Part shown: one piece after another, positions 11,799-23,685 of the stretch
Layout of the letters: every line of letters begins with the position of its first letter
How positions within the stretch are numbered: the first letter of the stretch is position 1
Notes under the pieces: generated by a model
Seen by the model: only the letters and a program-made list of their open reading frames with translations
Databases searched by the model: none
What the model was told of the DNA's origin: nothing
Source of the DNA: Gnetum montanum
Taxonomy: Eukaryota; Streptophyta; Gnetopsida; Gnetales; Gnetaceae
Assembly: GCA_015680685.1 (NCBI GenBank)
Contig: MNCI01000996.1
Coordinates: 63,371-127,370 of the forward strand
Reading direction: 5' to 3'
DNA length: 64,000 nucleotides
Made by a program: the position numbers and the translations under genes

Positions 11799-11919
11799 CT
11801 TGGGGGTGGGGTGTGGGGGGGTGTGTGGGGGTGCAGGCGTAGTTGGGGGGGTGGGGGGTGGAGGGGGATGGTGGGGGGGTGCATGGTGTGGGGAAAGGAA
11901 GAGGATGTAGGGGGTTGAA
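11799..11919 (+). repeat. G-rich low-complexity expansion inside the 3' LTR
   Basis: About 120 bp made almost only of G with T spacers, in runs of three to seven G. It replaces the short GAAGGGAGG-type stretch found at this position in the 5' LTR (about 15788-15796). Runs of this density can form G-quadruplexes on the + strand; that is inference. Confidence 0.85.
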
Positions 11920-12559
11920 TAAGTTATCTAGTTTAAGTGTTGTAGCAACAAAAAAAAAATAAAAAAAAATAAAAATACAAATTTTACATGGTTCCTCAAC
12001 TTGGGTAGGTTCATACTTAGAGGGTAGAATTTGTTCATACCTCTAGACTTTGTTGCTTTAGAAAATGTGGTTTGCGTGGCACCACAACCTCAACAAGATT
12101 TGAGCTCTACCATGGAGAGTTTCATTGTTGTGAAACTTGTCAATCCTGCAAGGTTTCAAAAAGCTCAAAATGTGATTTAAAGGATCCCAAAACCTTTACA
12201 AATGTGAGCTTTGCTTCAGAGTATTTTTTCATTGCAAAACCACTCAACCCTGCAAGGTCTTGACAAGATCAACAAAGATGCCTTCTCGCAAGAAGCACAT
12301 CCACCTTGTAGAGTTACATGAAAGATATAAAGAAAGATATAGAAAATAAAGTATAATTGAATTTACAAAGTTCTTGGAATGAATCCCATAAAAATATACA
12401 ACATGATAGTACAATGAAGGACAATCACATGTTTTCTTTTTATAGCCTTAAGTTGATGTTATAGTGACAGTACTTGCACAATTTCCAATATTCTTGCTTT
12501 GTCTTATGCTCTTTGGATTTCTAAAAACTCCTTAGAATTAATGCAACAACTAGTATAAA

Positions 12560-12690
12560 TGTCTACTTGTAAGTTTAGATGTCTATCTGAGAATACCCCC
12601 AATGTAGGAGAGATGTCTACATGTACTGATAGACATCTATCCTCAAAGATAGACATCTACTATTTTTTCCAGACATCTACTATTGAGAAG
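12560..12690 (-). promoter_or_regulatory. U3 cluster of AGACATCTA palindromic motifs (3' LTR)
   Basis: At least seven copies of AGATGTCTA or its complement TAGACATCT occur within ~130 bp upstream (in element sense) of the TATA box, including the inverted pair GATAGACATCTATC. The 5' LTR carries the same cluster at about 16430-16575. They are candidate enhancer sites by position only. Confidence 0.55.
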
Positions 12691-12956
12691 CACTTTGAGA
12701 TATGAAGCATTTATTTGATCCTTGGGATTCTTAGCAGTCTTCAAAACATCTTCATTTGGCTTGTAGACTTCATTTCCATCCATGTTCTCATCTAGTCCAC
12801 TTAGTTTGCTTTTTGTCATCTCATTGTGGATCTTGTTTCTAAAGTCTCATATTTCCATGTGAAGTTCTTATTCATGGTCCTGCAAAATTATCATTACACA
12901 CATACATTCTACATTCTCCATTTTCTTTAAGGTTTTGATGTACTAAAAGGTCAACA

Positions 12957-12970
12957 ATCTCCCCCTTTTT
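12957..12970 (-). promoter_or_regulatory. Polypurine tract of the copia element
   Basis: On the - strand AAAAAGGGGGAGAT directly precedes the 3' LTR. This matches the AAAAAGGGGGAGATTG tract that primes plus-strand synthesis in Sirevirus-like copia elements. Confidence 0.85.
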
Positions 12971-14700
12971 GGCGATGTTCAAAACTTAAGAAAATGGGTT
13001 AGTACATTTCATATCATATAAATTAAATGATAAACAATAAAAAAATTTAAGAATTATGAATTCCAATGATAGTAGAGGGTAATGTTGAAATAGGGATATA
13101 AAGGCTAAAGCCAATGAACTAAAGAAAAATTAATAACATCAAGGAGTCTTCATAAACTGTCCAAAGGCTAACCTATCTCGATAATATATCATGCTACCAA
13201 AAATATAGTTATCGATATAGATAAACATGATCTCTATCCATATAAGATCAAGAACAATAGAAATTGTTATGAGTTGCCCATCATTGGATACAAACAAGCC
13301 AAAAGGATCATAACATGATGCCCATATAAATATATCCATAACCATGTACAATCCATACAATCCAAAAATTCTCCCCCTTTTGGACATCACCCAAAGAAGG
13401 GACCATTAGTGAAACCTATCCATTGACCTTAGTAGCATCATCAAGCTAATCATTAGAGGTAGCTACTACACAAGAAGGCCTATATGTCTCCTCTTCATCA
13501 TTGTCATTGCTAGTGTTGGAGACATGCTGCTCATCATCATCATCAAAAGATGGAACTTGTACAGGAGCTCTTCAGGGATGTAGCTTCATACAAAACAATG
13601 ATAATGTCAAAGGAGCCTATTGAGAAGATGAGGAAGTACCCTTCCTCTGATATGTGATTGAATTAGTTAATATAAACTAAGAAGAGGATCCAAAGATGCT
13701 ATTCATCACTTGTTGCTTAAAGGTCTAAGGAGCATCATCATGAGAAAGAGAGCTAGGTCTAGGTTGCATAGGATTAGGAAACATCCCTTGGACATGTGTG
13801 GGAAATGCATCAAGATCCTTAGAATCAGATGCATTTCTTGAGTCATATGCTTGGGATGGCCCAACAACTATCGAGTGCATATTTGGAGTGGGATAATCCT
13901 TCTTACTATCTAATATGGAAGGAGTGGTAATCTCCTCAAACTGCTACCCATATGGAGGAAGATGTACTCTAGTTGCATTCGTTCTCTTACAAAGGTAAGA
14001 AAGGTTTATGCCAATCATACCTATGGTCCTTGAAAAAGGTTTTAGCAATTTCTTGAGGGATGATCTCACTTGGATGCTAACTAACTTGGATCTTCTCAAC
14101 TGAAGGGAGGCATTGGAAGGTGATGTAGATATCTTCTTTCTTACTTTCTTACCTAAAAATGATGCTGTGCTTTAGTGAACCAAAAATGAGGAGTATAATT
14201 GTTTGCACTGCTTGTTGATGCTTCCTTTAACTTCTTGCTCTTTTGAGGAGGAGCCCTAGACATCCCAATCTTTTTGTGAGCCATCAATCTACAAGGATAT
14301 GCATAAATCACCATTTTTGTTGAAGCCTTGGTCATTTTCTCTTAGTCATTTATGCTTGGATGTGGAAGAAAGAAGAAAAAAATGAAGTGTTGGTTTTATA
14401 TAATTGCAGTTGTCGATGATTTTTTATGACAAGTTAAACATCTAACTTAACTAGTAGATTTCTATTTCATGTCAATCCAAAACTAGATAGATGTTTAACT
14501 CTAGATGTAGAAATCTATGGGTAGACAACTATCTTTTTTTGTAGATGTCTAATGGTAGACATATACATGTAGATGTCTAAGCAAGCAATGAAATGAGATA
14601 AGAAAGTTTTAGGGGATAGCTGCCATGGATTATAGTCTTTAAATTTTTTTTAAATGAGATGGAAAAATGAAAAATTACCTCTACTTACCTTGCTTACTAA
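12971..14700 (-). pseudogene. Unidentified ORF region downstream of gag in the copia element
   Basis: Where pol should be, the - strand holds short open pieces. One, at 14335-14153, contains MAHKKIGMSRAPPQKSKKLK and a serine-rich stretch. Another, near 13550-13380, is acidic (SFDDDDEQHVSNTSND) and is followed by GDVQKGEN at a second polypurine-like GGGGGAG. A hydrophobic 83-residue ORF lies at 13390-13139. None matches pol. The acidic stretch and terminal purine motif recall the extra ORF of Sireviruses, but this is uncertain. Confidence 0.4.
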
Positions 14701-14749
14701 TGGAGATCAAGATGTTTAAGAAGATTGCAAAATGAGGTCCTTCTTTTGA

Positions 14750-15625
14750 AGTTCCTCTTCTCATACAAATTTCTTTTATTTCTAATGTTTGGATCCCTTT
14801 CGAAAAATTGTGGACATTTGGAGGCCACATGGCCTCTTCCACCACATATCTAACATTCTATTGAAAATGTATTAAAATTTGAATTTGTAAAATTTTTACC
14901 TTTCTCTTTACCTTTGGATTTATTGAGGCATAGTTGATTAAAGCTTCTAACTTTTATTGCAAGAAGTATTTGAACTCTTCTTGATAGAAAAGCTATTTCA
15001 TGTTCACTATTTGTTTCTTGTTCAGTTAGATCCTTTTCCTTTGATGTAGATTTTAGGATGATGGACTTTTCTTTTATGGCTCCTTCACTTATGAGATTCA
15101 TTTCATAAGAAATTAGAGTTCTTTGAAGCTCCTCAAAGTTTAGCACCAAAAAGTCTCTGACTTCTTCTATGGCAGTGACCTTAGGTTTGAACTTGGGTTG
15201 TAATGTTCTAATCATTTTTATAATTACATCACTTTGTAGCAAGTACTTACCCATCCCTGTAATTGCTATGACAAGATCATTTGCCCTAGAAAAGTAATCT
15301 ACAATCTTTTCTCCTTCCTTCATTTTAAGCTTATCATATTTTCTTTGTAATGCTAAGAGTTTTGATTGTTTAACTATAGATGTATCCTCTTAAGTTGCCT
15401 CTAAGATTTTCCATATTTCCTTAGTAGTTTTACACCTAACTATTCTATTAAACTCAAATTTATTTAATCCACAGTATAAGCAAAGTTTGGCTTTTGGGTC
15501 ATACATGAACTTATCTATTTCTTTGGAAGTCCATTTGATTTGTGGCTTGAGTACTTTTATGACATTGTTAACAAGTGGTATGTAGCCTTTAAGGATTGAC
15601 TCCCATACTTCAAATTTCATGGATT
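14750..15625 (-). pseudogene. Copia gag with CCHC zinc knuckle
   Basis: The N-terminal part (15620-15390) contains EVWESILKGYIPL and TTKEIWKILEAT, as in UBN2/DUF4219-type copia gag. The next frame (15323-14850) has MKEGEKIVDYFSRANDLV, the leucine-rich IIKMIRTLQPKFKPKVTAIEE and ELQRTLISYE. It ends in a knuckle near 14870-14815, C.ICGGRGHVASKC, with one stop inside (CX2CX4HX4C spacing kept). A frameshift around 15330-15390 splits the gene. The product would be the capsid/nucleocapsid protein. It lies just downstream of the primer site, as expected. Confidence 0.88.
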
Positions 15626-15748
15626 CAAAGAATCCTTATATCCTTGACTTCTAATATGCAAAGTCAAACCCATTGAACATTAGTGGCTTGGTGTTAGACA
15701 TCGCATCCATTGTTCACTCCTGAAATGCGAAGCATGAACTTGAGAGTA

Positions 15749-15764
15749 CCTAGCTTTGATACCA
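15749..15764 (-). promoter_or_regulatory. Primer-binding site, tRNA-iMet type
   Basis: On the - strand TGGTATCAAAGCTAGG follows the 5' LTR after two bases. The plant copia consensus complementary to initiator tRNA-Met is TGGTATCAGAGC; one G-to-A change separates them. Confidence 0.9.
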
Positions 15765-15766
15765 TT

Positions 15767-16846
15767 TAAGGATTAAGAACTTAGAAGGGAGGTTGAATAA
15801 GTTTCCTAATTTAAATGCTATAGACACTAAAGAAAAAATAGAAATTTTACATGGATCCTCAACTTGGGTACGTCAACACTCAGAGGGTAGAATCCATGCA
15901 CACCTCCAAACTTTGTTGCTTCAAAAATGTGGTTTGCAAGGCACCATAACCTTTACAGGATTTGAGCTTTGCTATAGAGAGTTTAATCACTATGAAACCT
16001 CTGAATCCCAGAATATCCCAATAGGCTCAACACATGGTTTAAAAGATCCCATAACATTTACAAATGTGAGCTCCACTCTAGAGTGTTTTGTCATCGCAAA
16101 ACCACTCAACTCCACAAGGTCTTGACAAGCTCAAAAATATTCCTTCAATAAGAAGAACATCCACCCCATAGGGCTACAAGAAGGAAAAAAAGGAAAAGAT
16201 TAAGGAGAAGGTGTATCTAAATTTATAGAGTTATTGCAATGAAGCTCATACCATATACAATATACAAACTAATATTACAATGAAGGACAATTACAAGTTT
16301 TCTTTTTGTAGCCTTGATTTGATTTGATAATAATAGTAGTTGCACATTTCCTAAGATTCTCACTTTGTCTTATACTCTTAGAGTTTCTAAAAAATCCTCA
16401 GAATTCATCCCACAACTATTAAATGGCTAGTATAGACGTCTACTTCAAAGTTTAGATGTCTTCTTGAGAATACCCCTAATGTAGCAGAGACATCTATCGA
16501 GAAGTGTAAATGTCTACTTGTAGATGTCTATCCTCAAATATAGACATATGCTATTTTTGCTAGATGTCTACTTTCTAGAAGCACTTTGAGTTATGAAGCA
16601 TTTCTTTGATTCTTGGATTTCTCGATAGTCTTTAAAACATCTTCATTTGGCTTATAGATTTTGTTTTCATCCATGCTCTCATCTAGTCTACTTATTCTTT
16701 GTTTTGACATCTCATTCTAGATCTCATTTCTGAAGTCTCACATCTCCATGTGAAGTTATTGTTCATGGTCCTAAAAATAATCATTACATACATATATTCT
16801 ACATTTTTCATTTTCTTTAAGGTTTTGACATACCAAAATGTTAACA
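15767..16846 (-). repeat. 5' LTR of the copia element
   Basis: 1,080 bp, aligned with 11786-12956. On the - strand it starts TGTTAAC and ends AATCCTTA. The TATA box has decayed to CTACAAAAAG (16302-16311). The AGATGTCTA cluster lies at about 16430-16575. Confidence 0.92.
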
Positions 16847-16851
16847 TAAAC

Positions 16852-19800
16852 CTTGGCTCATGGTTTTAGAGGTACTCAAAGCTTGAGTCAAAATGTGTAT
16901 TTTTCAAGTTGTGATGGCTTCCCATGACTCATGATGAGGTTGTGATCTAGATCATGAATTGATCATAGGTTATGGTTAGATAGATTTTTTGAGTGATGAA
17001 TGGCATGGTTTGTGGTGAAATTGTGGCATTCACCACAACCTAATCATGAATCATGGTATATCTTCATTTCTTAACCACAAGTCATGGCCAAGTAAGGGTC
17101 TCCAAATCTTATTTTTTTTATGTCATTTTTACTTCATTTGATTCATTTCTAACATTTGGTGCTTTGATTCAGGCATAATCTAGCATTTTGACCTTTTGGT
17201 TATGTTTTGATATGATCAATTATTAGGCATTGTGGGGGGTCTACTTTGGCTTTTAGTAATTGATTCACATAATATTTTATTGTACTCTAGGTAGCCTAGA
17301 CCATGCATTTATGGACAAGCATTCTAGAGAGTGTGGTTGGTTGTTAGTCTTCAACCATATCACTTGTAATTATGCTTAGGCTATGACAATTGGCAAGCAT
17401 TATTATGGAAACTATTTTTTCATTAGGGCCTACTCACATTGCTTGTGATTATTTACATGAAAGATTATTTTATTTCATGATTCAAAATGATTGATCTAGA
17501 TGTACCACATGGGATTATTTCTAGAGTTGATTCATCCAAGATTAGATGATGCTTGGTTAACTATTCCTTTAGGAGGGTCATTGATAACATCCAAGATAGG
17601 TGAGACTTTTTTGGAGTAAGTAGTCCTTAAGGATGACCAATTTCTAGGGTAATCTTCATTAATCCATTTTGTAGACATTCTATGTAACATCATAGTTTGT
17701 TATTGATTATGAAGTCTTATCTCATGGATATTGTAATGGTTTCTTATGTAACATGTGCTTCCATTTTATAACTTATTCTAGGTGCACCGTTGACTCTATT
17801 AGAAGGTTTCTAATTCTTCTTGCATGTTTGTATGCATATTCATATGGAAAGAGCTAGGTTCCTAATGACTATTTAAAGTGTGATCAATAAACTTTCTTTC
17901 TTTGTTTTCAAATTTAGTTTTCCTGTAGGATTTCATGTATTGATGGACATGATTTATTAACTTTAATATACTAATGGATTTGATTAAAAATGTTTTGAAA
18001 CTATTATGTTATCATTTATGAGATTTAGTTTATAATCATGGATTTTGTTATCTTAAGCACTATGATATGGATTTTCTATTTATACCATACACTTTTGTTT
18101 TTCGGTTTGATAATTCTTAGAATTGATTTTTTCTTAAGTTATAAGCATTATCATAGCACATGCTCTAAGTATTAAGTATGTGTAATTTAATAATGGATAT
18201 TTGTAAGTTAAATTATAGGATGTGATATATTTCTTTTAAATATGACTCTCCATTAGTTAAGATGATGGACCATAATGTTGATGCCTACAGTTTATCTTGG
18301 AGTTTTTAAGATGCAAAATCTAAGGGTTCAAAGCTTGGTTTCTAGAGCCAAGAACTATGGATCTCCTTGGTTCAGATCTACTCTAGGTAGAGTTCTAGTA
18401 GTGTAACTCCAATGTTAAGGATTGGCCTTGATGCTTCATTCTACCTAGATTGCCCCATTTTTGCTATTGGAATTTGCCTAACAAATTCCACTTTGGGCTT
18501 CTCCCTTGTAGGTGTAGTTGTGCAGGTGACCTTTAGTTCTTACTCTTATTAATGTCCTCATCCTGATCCATCTCATGGTCACTTTTTCCTTCTCTAGGAT
18601 GGACTGCAAATCTCCAAGACTTTTTTAGACATCATTTGTAGTAATATTAATTACAATTTATTATTTTGCAAATGAATTTTAAAAGAGTTTTAACTCTTAA
18701 TAATTCTTAAAATTGGTCTCGATTTGAAAAATTCTAATATTAATTCTTCAAAGTGATTGCAAAATAATATCTTAGAGGTCCTATGTAGTTGGGTTTTTCT
18801 AATTCTGAATTATTTTAATTATTTATTAAGATTAACCACCTTAACTACTCAAAATTTAAGATTTTTTGGATGGCTAGGATTCATAGATTAGATGTCCCTA
18901 TGACCTAGAGGTTAATTTTGGAAGCTCATAGGTTTTAGAATAGTTGAAATTAAAGGTTTAGTATGCTAGATATCATACTTGGAAGGCTTTATCTCTCAAA
19001 AATGATGAGAACTCCTTTATCATAAATGAGATGTATGAACAATTTTCAAATGGTATTGTAAATATATATAGGTTTTTTTCCTCGTGTATACATTGCTTTG
19101 TCAATAGAGATACATTAACTAAGTCCTCTAAGCCAATGTTATTATGTTGATTAATTTTAGGCTTATTTGTGGTAATTTCTTAGCATTTTTTGGATCAAAT
19201 TAGATTCATAGCAAGGATTATAATCGATGGAAAATATGTGGATAATTTAGATGATTTAGGATGATGGATTGACATGATTTAAAAGCTTAAACATGTAAGG
19301 AATTTGGGATTTTTAGTATGCAAGTCTAACAAATATAAGGAGAAATGGTTAAATGATCATGCACAAGAGAAAAGTGAATAATGCTTGATGTTGTGGACTT
19401 GTAGGATTGAGTTATACAAGTAGGTCTTTCCCATAGTAGGATCAAACCTAAAATACTTTGTATAATCATTTCAAAAGATGTCCATGGGTGCCTTGGAAAT
19501 TGAGTGTTGAACAAGTCCATGTTATAACAACCATACAACTATTATCATTAGGATCCTACACTATCCTAAACAATAGTAGCTACTTCATAATTAATCATAT
19601 TAATAAGGTGAAATTAAATCAAAAGGATTCATAGATGTTGGAACATGAGGTACCTTTTCATCTTCATAATGAGTTTCTTTGTGTTGAGTATTGTTAAAAT
19701 AACCATCATACCTATTCATCTAGATTTTAAACCAAGTCCATACCATTACTAGTGACATTGCATTATGTCATCATGGGCCTATTATCATGAAACCGACTAC

Positions 19801-19900
19801 AACCATTACTCAACAAGAAAAAATTGGAAAACATGCTGTAATTCAATAGTACAATTAATCAATTATAGATATGTAAGGTATTGATTCTAGCTATTAGATA
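16852..19900. other. Gene-free AT-rich spacer
   Basis: About 3 kb of AT-rich DNA with no coding similarity that I recognise and no clear LTR or tandem array. It continues the sequence left of 11781, split by the copia insertion. Confidence 0.5.
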
Positions 19901-19904
19901 GAAG

Positions 19905-21140
19905 GGTACCTTTAGGCATGGGTCACATGTCTTTCGAATCACATAATTAAACTAGTGTAGAAAACCATGAGATTCTTGGAAGTAGCCTATCTTTAGGCGT
20001 GGGTCACATATCTATCTAGTCACATGATAAAACTAGTCTAAGAGATGATAACATTCTTGGAAGTAGGATATCAGTAGGTATGGATCATATGTCTTTCTAG
20101 TGGCACTACAAGAATGATTTGTACATTGTAATTAATTACTTAATTAATTTATTATTCTTAGTAAAGGAATACAATTAGACATGGATCACATGTCTTTCCA
20201 ATGTTGTACTAAGGTAACAATCTTTGTAAAAAAGATATTTTTCTATGTTTCATAGGTCCCTGATATGTAGAGATGTGGGGATGTAAGGATGAGCCTCCAA
20301 ATGCATTTGAGAAGGGGATGGATTTTTAGAATGCTATGAGGATGCAACTTGAACATGATGCGGAATAGGTTTATGTAAATTATATTATGTTTTAAAGCAC
20401 CAAAGATTATAGATAAAATTATTATAAAATATGATTTCTAAGATATTTTCTAGGTTTTTATTGCACTTTTGATGAAGAAACATTTTAAAAGTATTTCATA
20501 AAAAATAAAATAGTTGTAGCTAGCATATAATTTTTTTTAAAATTATTGCATCATGCACCCCATCTCACCTATGTTTAGACATGTTTTGGAATGCATCCCC
20601 ATCCCAAGGACATCATGAATGTGAAATTTTTCATAAGGATACATCCCTATGTAACACTAAGAATTTTCAAGCCATGAAAATATGAGTGATGGCATATCGA
20701 CATAGAGTGGTGGGATCCATAGAGGAAGTCCAAAGAATAAAGACATCCCTTGTATATCACACCCTTTTTCAATCCCTCTTAGTCCTTCTTCCTTTCTTTA
20801 AGGCATAATGATCATGAGTTAATTTTAGTTTTTATGTAATAAGAACCATATTACTTCCATGATAATATTTCTTTATTTCTATAAATAAATGGATGAATGT
20901 TGTGATATTACTACTATTACACAATTAATCTTCTAATATTTTGACAACACATGACATAATCCCAATAATGAAGTTGGATCCTACACATAAGTACAATTTA
21001 TTAACAAAAATTTGTAAAATAATGGCTTAAAGAAATTTTAAAACTATTGAAGAAATATAACACAAAAAATACAAAATATAAAAAAATTGAAAAATGAAAA
21101 GAAAGTGCAAGACAAAAAATTTAAAAATTGCACTTAGCTT
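19905..21140 (-). repeat. Athila-type non-coding tail with tandem repeats
   Basis: Four ~85-90-bp units carrying variants of GACATGGGTCACATGTC lie at 19905-20205, as in 2656-3200. From ~20660 on, the sequence resembles the tails of elements A and B (AAGACATCCCTTGTATATCACACCC..TTTTTCAATCCC, compare B near 60585). An A-rich stretch at 20990-21130 corresponds to A 28150-28290 and B 60960-61135. In - strand order it follows the integrase remnant, so in this lineage the tail lies between pol and the 3' LTR. Confidence 0.55.
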
Positions 21141-21559
21141 ATTTCAAAAGATCTCCTTCGTGATTGAGTTTTGAGGGAGAGATGTGGAAAATGGATCTCA
21201 TAGTAGTATAGTTAGAAGTGTTTACAACATTGATGTCATAGAATTCATGAAATGACTTAATTTGGTAATTGTTGATTAGGATAACCCTTTGTGAATTTGT
21301 TGTTTGGTAAATTTGCAAGACGGTAGATCTATAAATCACATGTACTTTAAATAAAACCTTCCAAAGTATTTAAAATTTTGTACATTATGATACATGATTT
21401 GGATTATAGTGGAGGACTATCTTCTAGTTGAAGATTTAAATGTCAAATTTTTACATCATTTCTTCTTTTGCTATATAATTTTTGAACTTCATTATGCATA
21501 AGGGCTATTATTCTATTTTCACTTAGCACATATAAGTTTATCAATCTCTCTTGTTATGC

Positions 21560-22370
21560 TATGATGAGGTCAAAGTCTAGTTCATAAGTAGTATTAAATG
21601 CATAAAGGTTTACTTGTATTGATAGTTTAGGTAATTTTTTGATATGCTAGTTCATATGGAGAATAACCAATAGGAAGCTTCCATGTTAACATATAAGCCC
21701 ATAGAGCATCATTAAGTTTAGTGCTCTAGTCCTTTCTATACTTACTAAAGATACATAGTAGTCTTTAGGTTATCTCTTAGTTAGTGATGTTTGCTTATCC
21801 ATTGGCCTGCAGGTGATATAATATGGTGAAATTATGGTCAAATCCTAAGCATTACATTACTTTCTTAAAGATGAACTTAGTAAAGTGAGTCTCATTGTTG
21901 GATACAAGTGAATGAGACATAGCAAACCTATTTATTACATGCTACTCAAATAATTTAGTAGCAATTATTGTAGTGTAATAAGTTACCATAGTTTCTTCAA
22001 CCCATTTCATGTAGTAATCCATGGTCATAATAATGTACAACTAGTCATTCGAACAAGGGGTAATAAGACTTATGATGTTAATTCCCCATATAATGAAAGG
22101 ATTTAGTATTTGAATCTACTATTGTAATTCTTGAAATCTTATTGATATTCTATCATCACATTGACATCATTAGTAGAATTTTGTAAAATAATGAACATCA
22201 TAGAAGAGAATTGGTTAAAAATAGTTAGTCATGAGAATCTTTATTTTTTTCATCTTGTCTACATAATGAATGCCACATGATCCTTCATGTATATATTGGA
22301 GAACTCTTATCTGGTTTTCTTTAGGAACATACATATCACTAGACCATCAACATAGATATTGTAGAAATTC
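21560..22370 (-). pseudogene. Decayed Athila integrase
   Basis: In - strand order: a zinc-finger segment VPKENQIRVLQYIHEGSCGIHY (about 22330-22270) with the later CQ; the core start FIIWGINIISLI; DYYMKWVEETM (first catalytic Asp kept); SNNETHFTKFIFKK, where the family has SDNGTHF (second Asp lost); YHLQANG; and STKLNDALWAYMLTWKLPIGYSPYELAY near 21640-21720. Wording and order match Athila integrase. Many stops. The RT that should precede it is not recognisable. Confidence 0.88.
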
Positions 22371-22806
22371 TTTTATTTCCATGAATTATTTGCCTTGATG
22401 TAGGAATTTTTGAGTCCTACATATATCCATTTTACAAGGAATTATTTTCTTCTCTAGGTATATTAGGTAATCATCAAACCAAGAAGTGATCACTACTAAG
22501 GTCACTGCAATAGCCTATGCAAATAAAGGCTCATTATGAAATTGATTGGATAACAATTCTTCATTAGTCTTATTGTCCCATTTGAGTCCTAATAAGTAAT
22601 ATACAACAATGTTCTTAGACTTCTTCTTATCTATGATTATAATGTATCCATGATTTTATTGTTTGATTACTTTGTTAGTAAAGCACTTGAATAAATTTTA
22701 TAATGTCTAGTTGGTTAGTTAGTCAAGTTAACTCTCATATTTTATAAATAAAATCTATTCCAATTTTGTTAACTTGAAAAAAAGTGTTTAGTTAGTCTTG
22801 AAGGTT

Positions 22807-23685
22807 TGATGAATAGTAAACTAGTTAACTATATCAATGTATTAACATCGATGAAGTAGCTTTGACACATTAGTATTGACATAGGGTCTGCTACATTGAC
22901 ACATCAACTTTCATATAGTGCTAATAAATGGCTATATAAATATGTGGACTGATTGCATTTATGATATTATTTGATTCATAACTTAGCTAAACTCTTTTAG
23001 TTTTACACCATAGAAGTTAGAATCTATTAACAAATTCCCACAACATAGTATACAACAATTATTTAAAATCCTTCTTTAAGTGTCTTATACCTAGACATAT
23101 TACATGATAGTAATAAATATTAAGACTTTTTTTCTATTGCATCACTTTGACATGGATTGAAATTTTTCTTAATGCAATTTAATTTCTAATTCACATTAGC
23201 TAATATTTACATTTCCTTACATATTAATGAATTGGTGAAATGGGTATGAGTATTTTCAAGCATAAACACATATTTACTTGGTAATCCTAGCAGTGCTATT
23301 GCTTGGTTTCACCTAGTTGCACAACACTTAATAATCTTGGTAGTGGATACATGTATTCAAGATGTGTATGATAAACTAGAAGTCATGCACTTATCATAAT
23401 TAGGCTAGAGTAGGATTTATCTTTATACTTAAAATAAATTAGATTAATTTTAATATTTTAATAACATTTTATTACTACCTTACAACATCATTCATCATAT
23501 TTCTCAGTTACACTTAATTATATAAACTAAGAACTTTTATAAGTGTATTTTAGAAGATAGTAACCTATGATTGAACACTTGACTATTTAGATATCACACT
23601 AAACTAGCCCATGGAATATGATTATATCACACATAAATGCTGATGATTTATATGATTGGGTGTAGCGGAGACTCACTACTCATCA
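22807..23685 (+). mobile_element. Athila-family LTR, orphan
   Basis: Aligns with the LTR at 3756-4627, e.g. the block TTTACTTGGTAATCCTAGCAG and the end ACTCACTACTCATCA. TATA box TATATAAATA at 22933-22942. Its U3 carries TTGACACAT/ATCGATG-type repeats in place of the GATATC array. Flanking 5-mers differ (AGGTT and CCATC), and no primer site or gag follows, so it is an orphan LTR. Confidence 0.8.

Larger units (their letters stand above)
11786..12956 (-). repeat. 3' LTR of the copia element
   Basis: Aligns with 15767-16846 throughout. On the - strand it starts TGTTGACC and ends AATCCTTA. TATA box CTATAAAAAG at 12436-12445. It is ~90 bp longer than its partner, mainly because of a G-rich insertion near its end (11799-11919). 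Confidence 0.92.
11786..16846 (-). mobile_element. Complete non-autonomous Ty1/copia (Sirevirus-like) element
   Basis: A 5,061-bp element on the - strand flanked by identical 5-bp duplications TAAAC (11781-11785 and 16847-16851). Order: 5' LTR 15767-16846, tRNA-iMet primer site 15749-15764, gag with zinc knuckle, an unidentified ORF region, polypurine tract 12957-12970, 3' LTR 11786-12956. Internal DNA is only ~2.8 kb and holds no protease, integrase, RT or RNase H similarity, so it could move only with enzymes from another copy. The LTRs differ at many sites, so the insertion is old. Confidence 0.92.
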
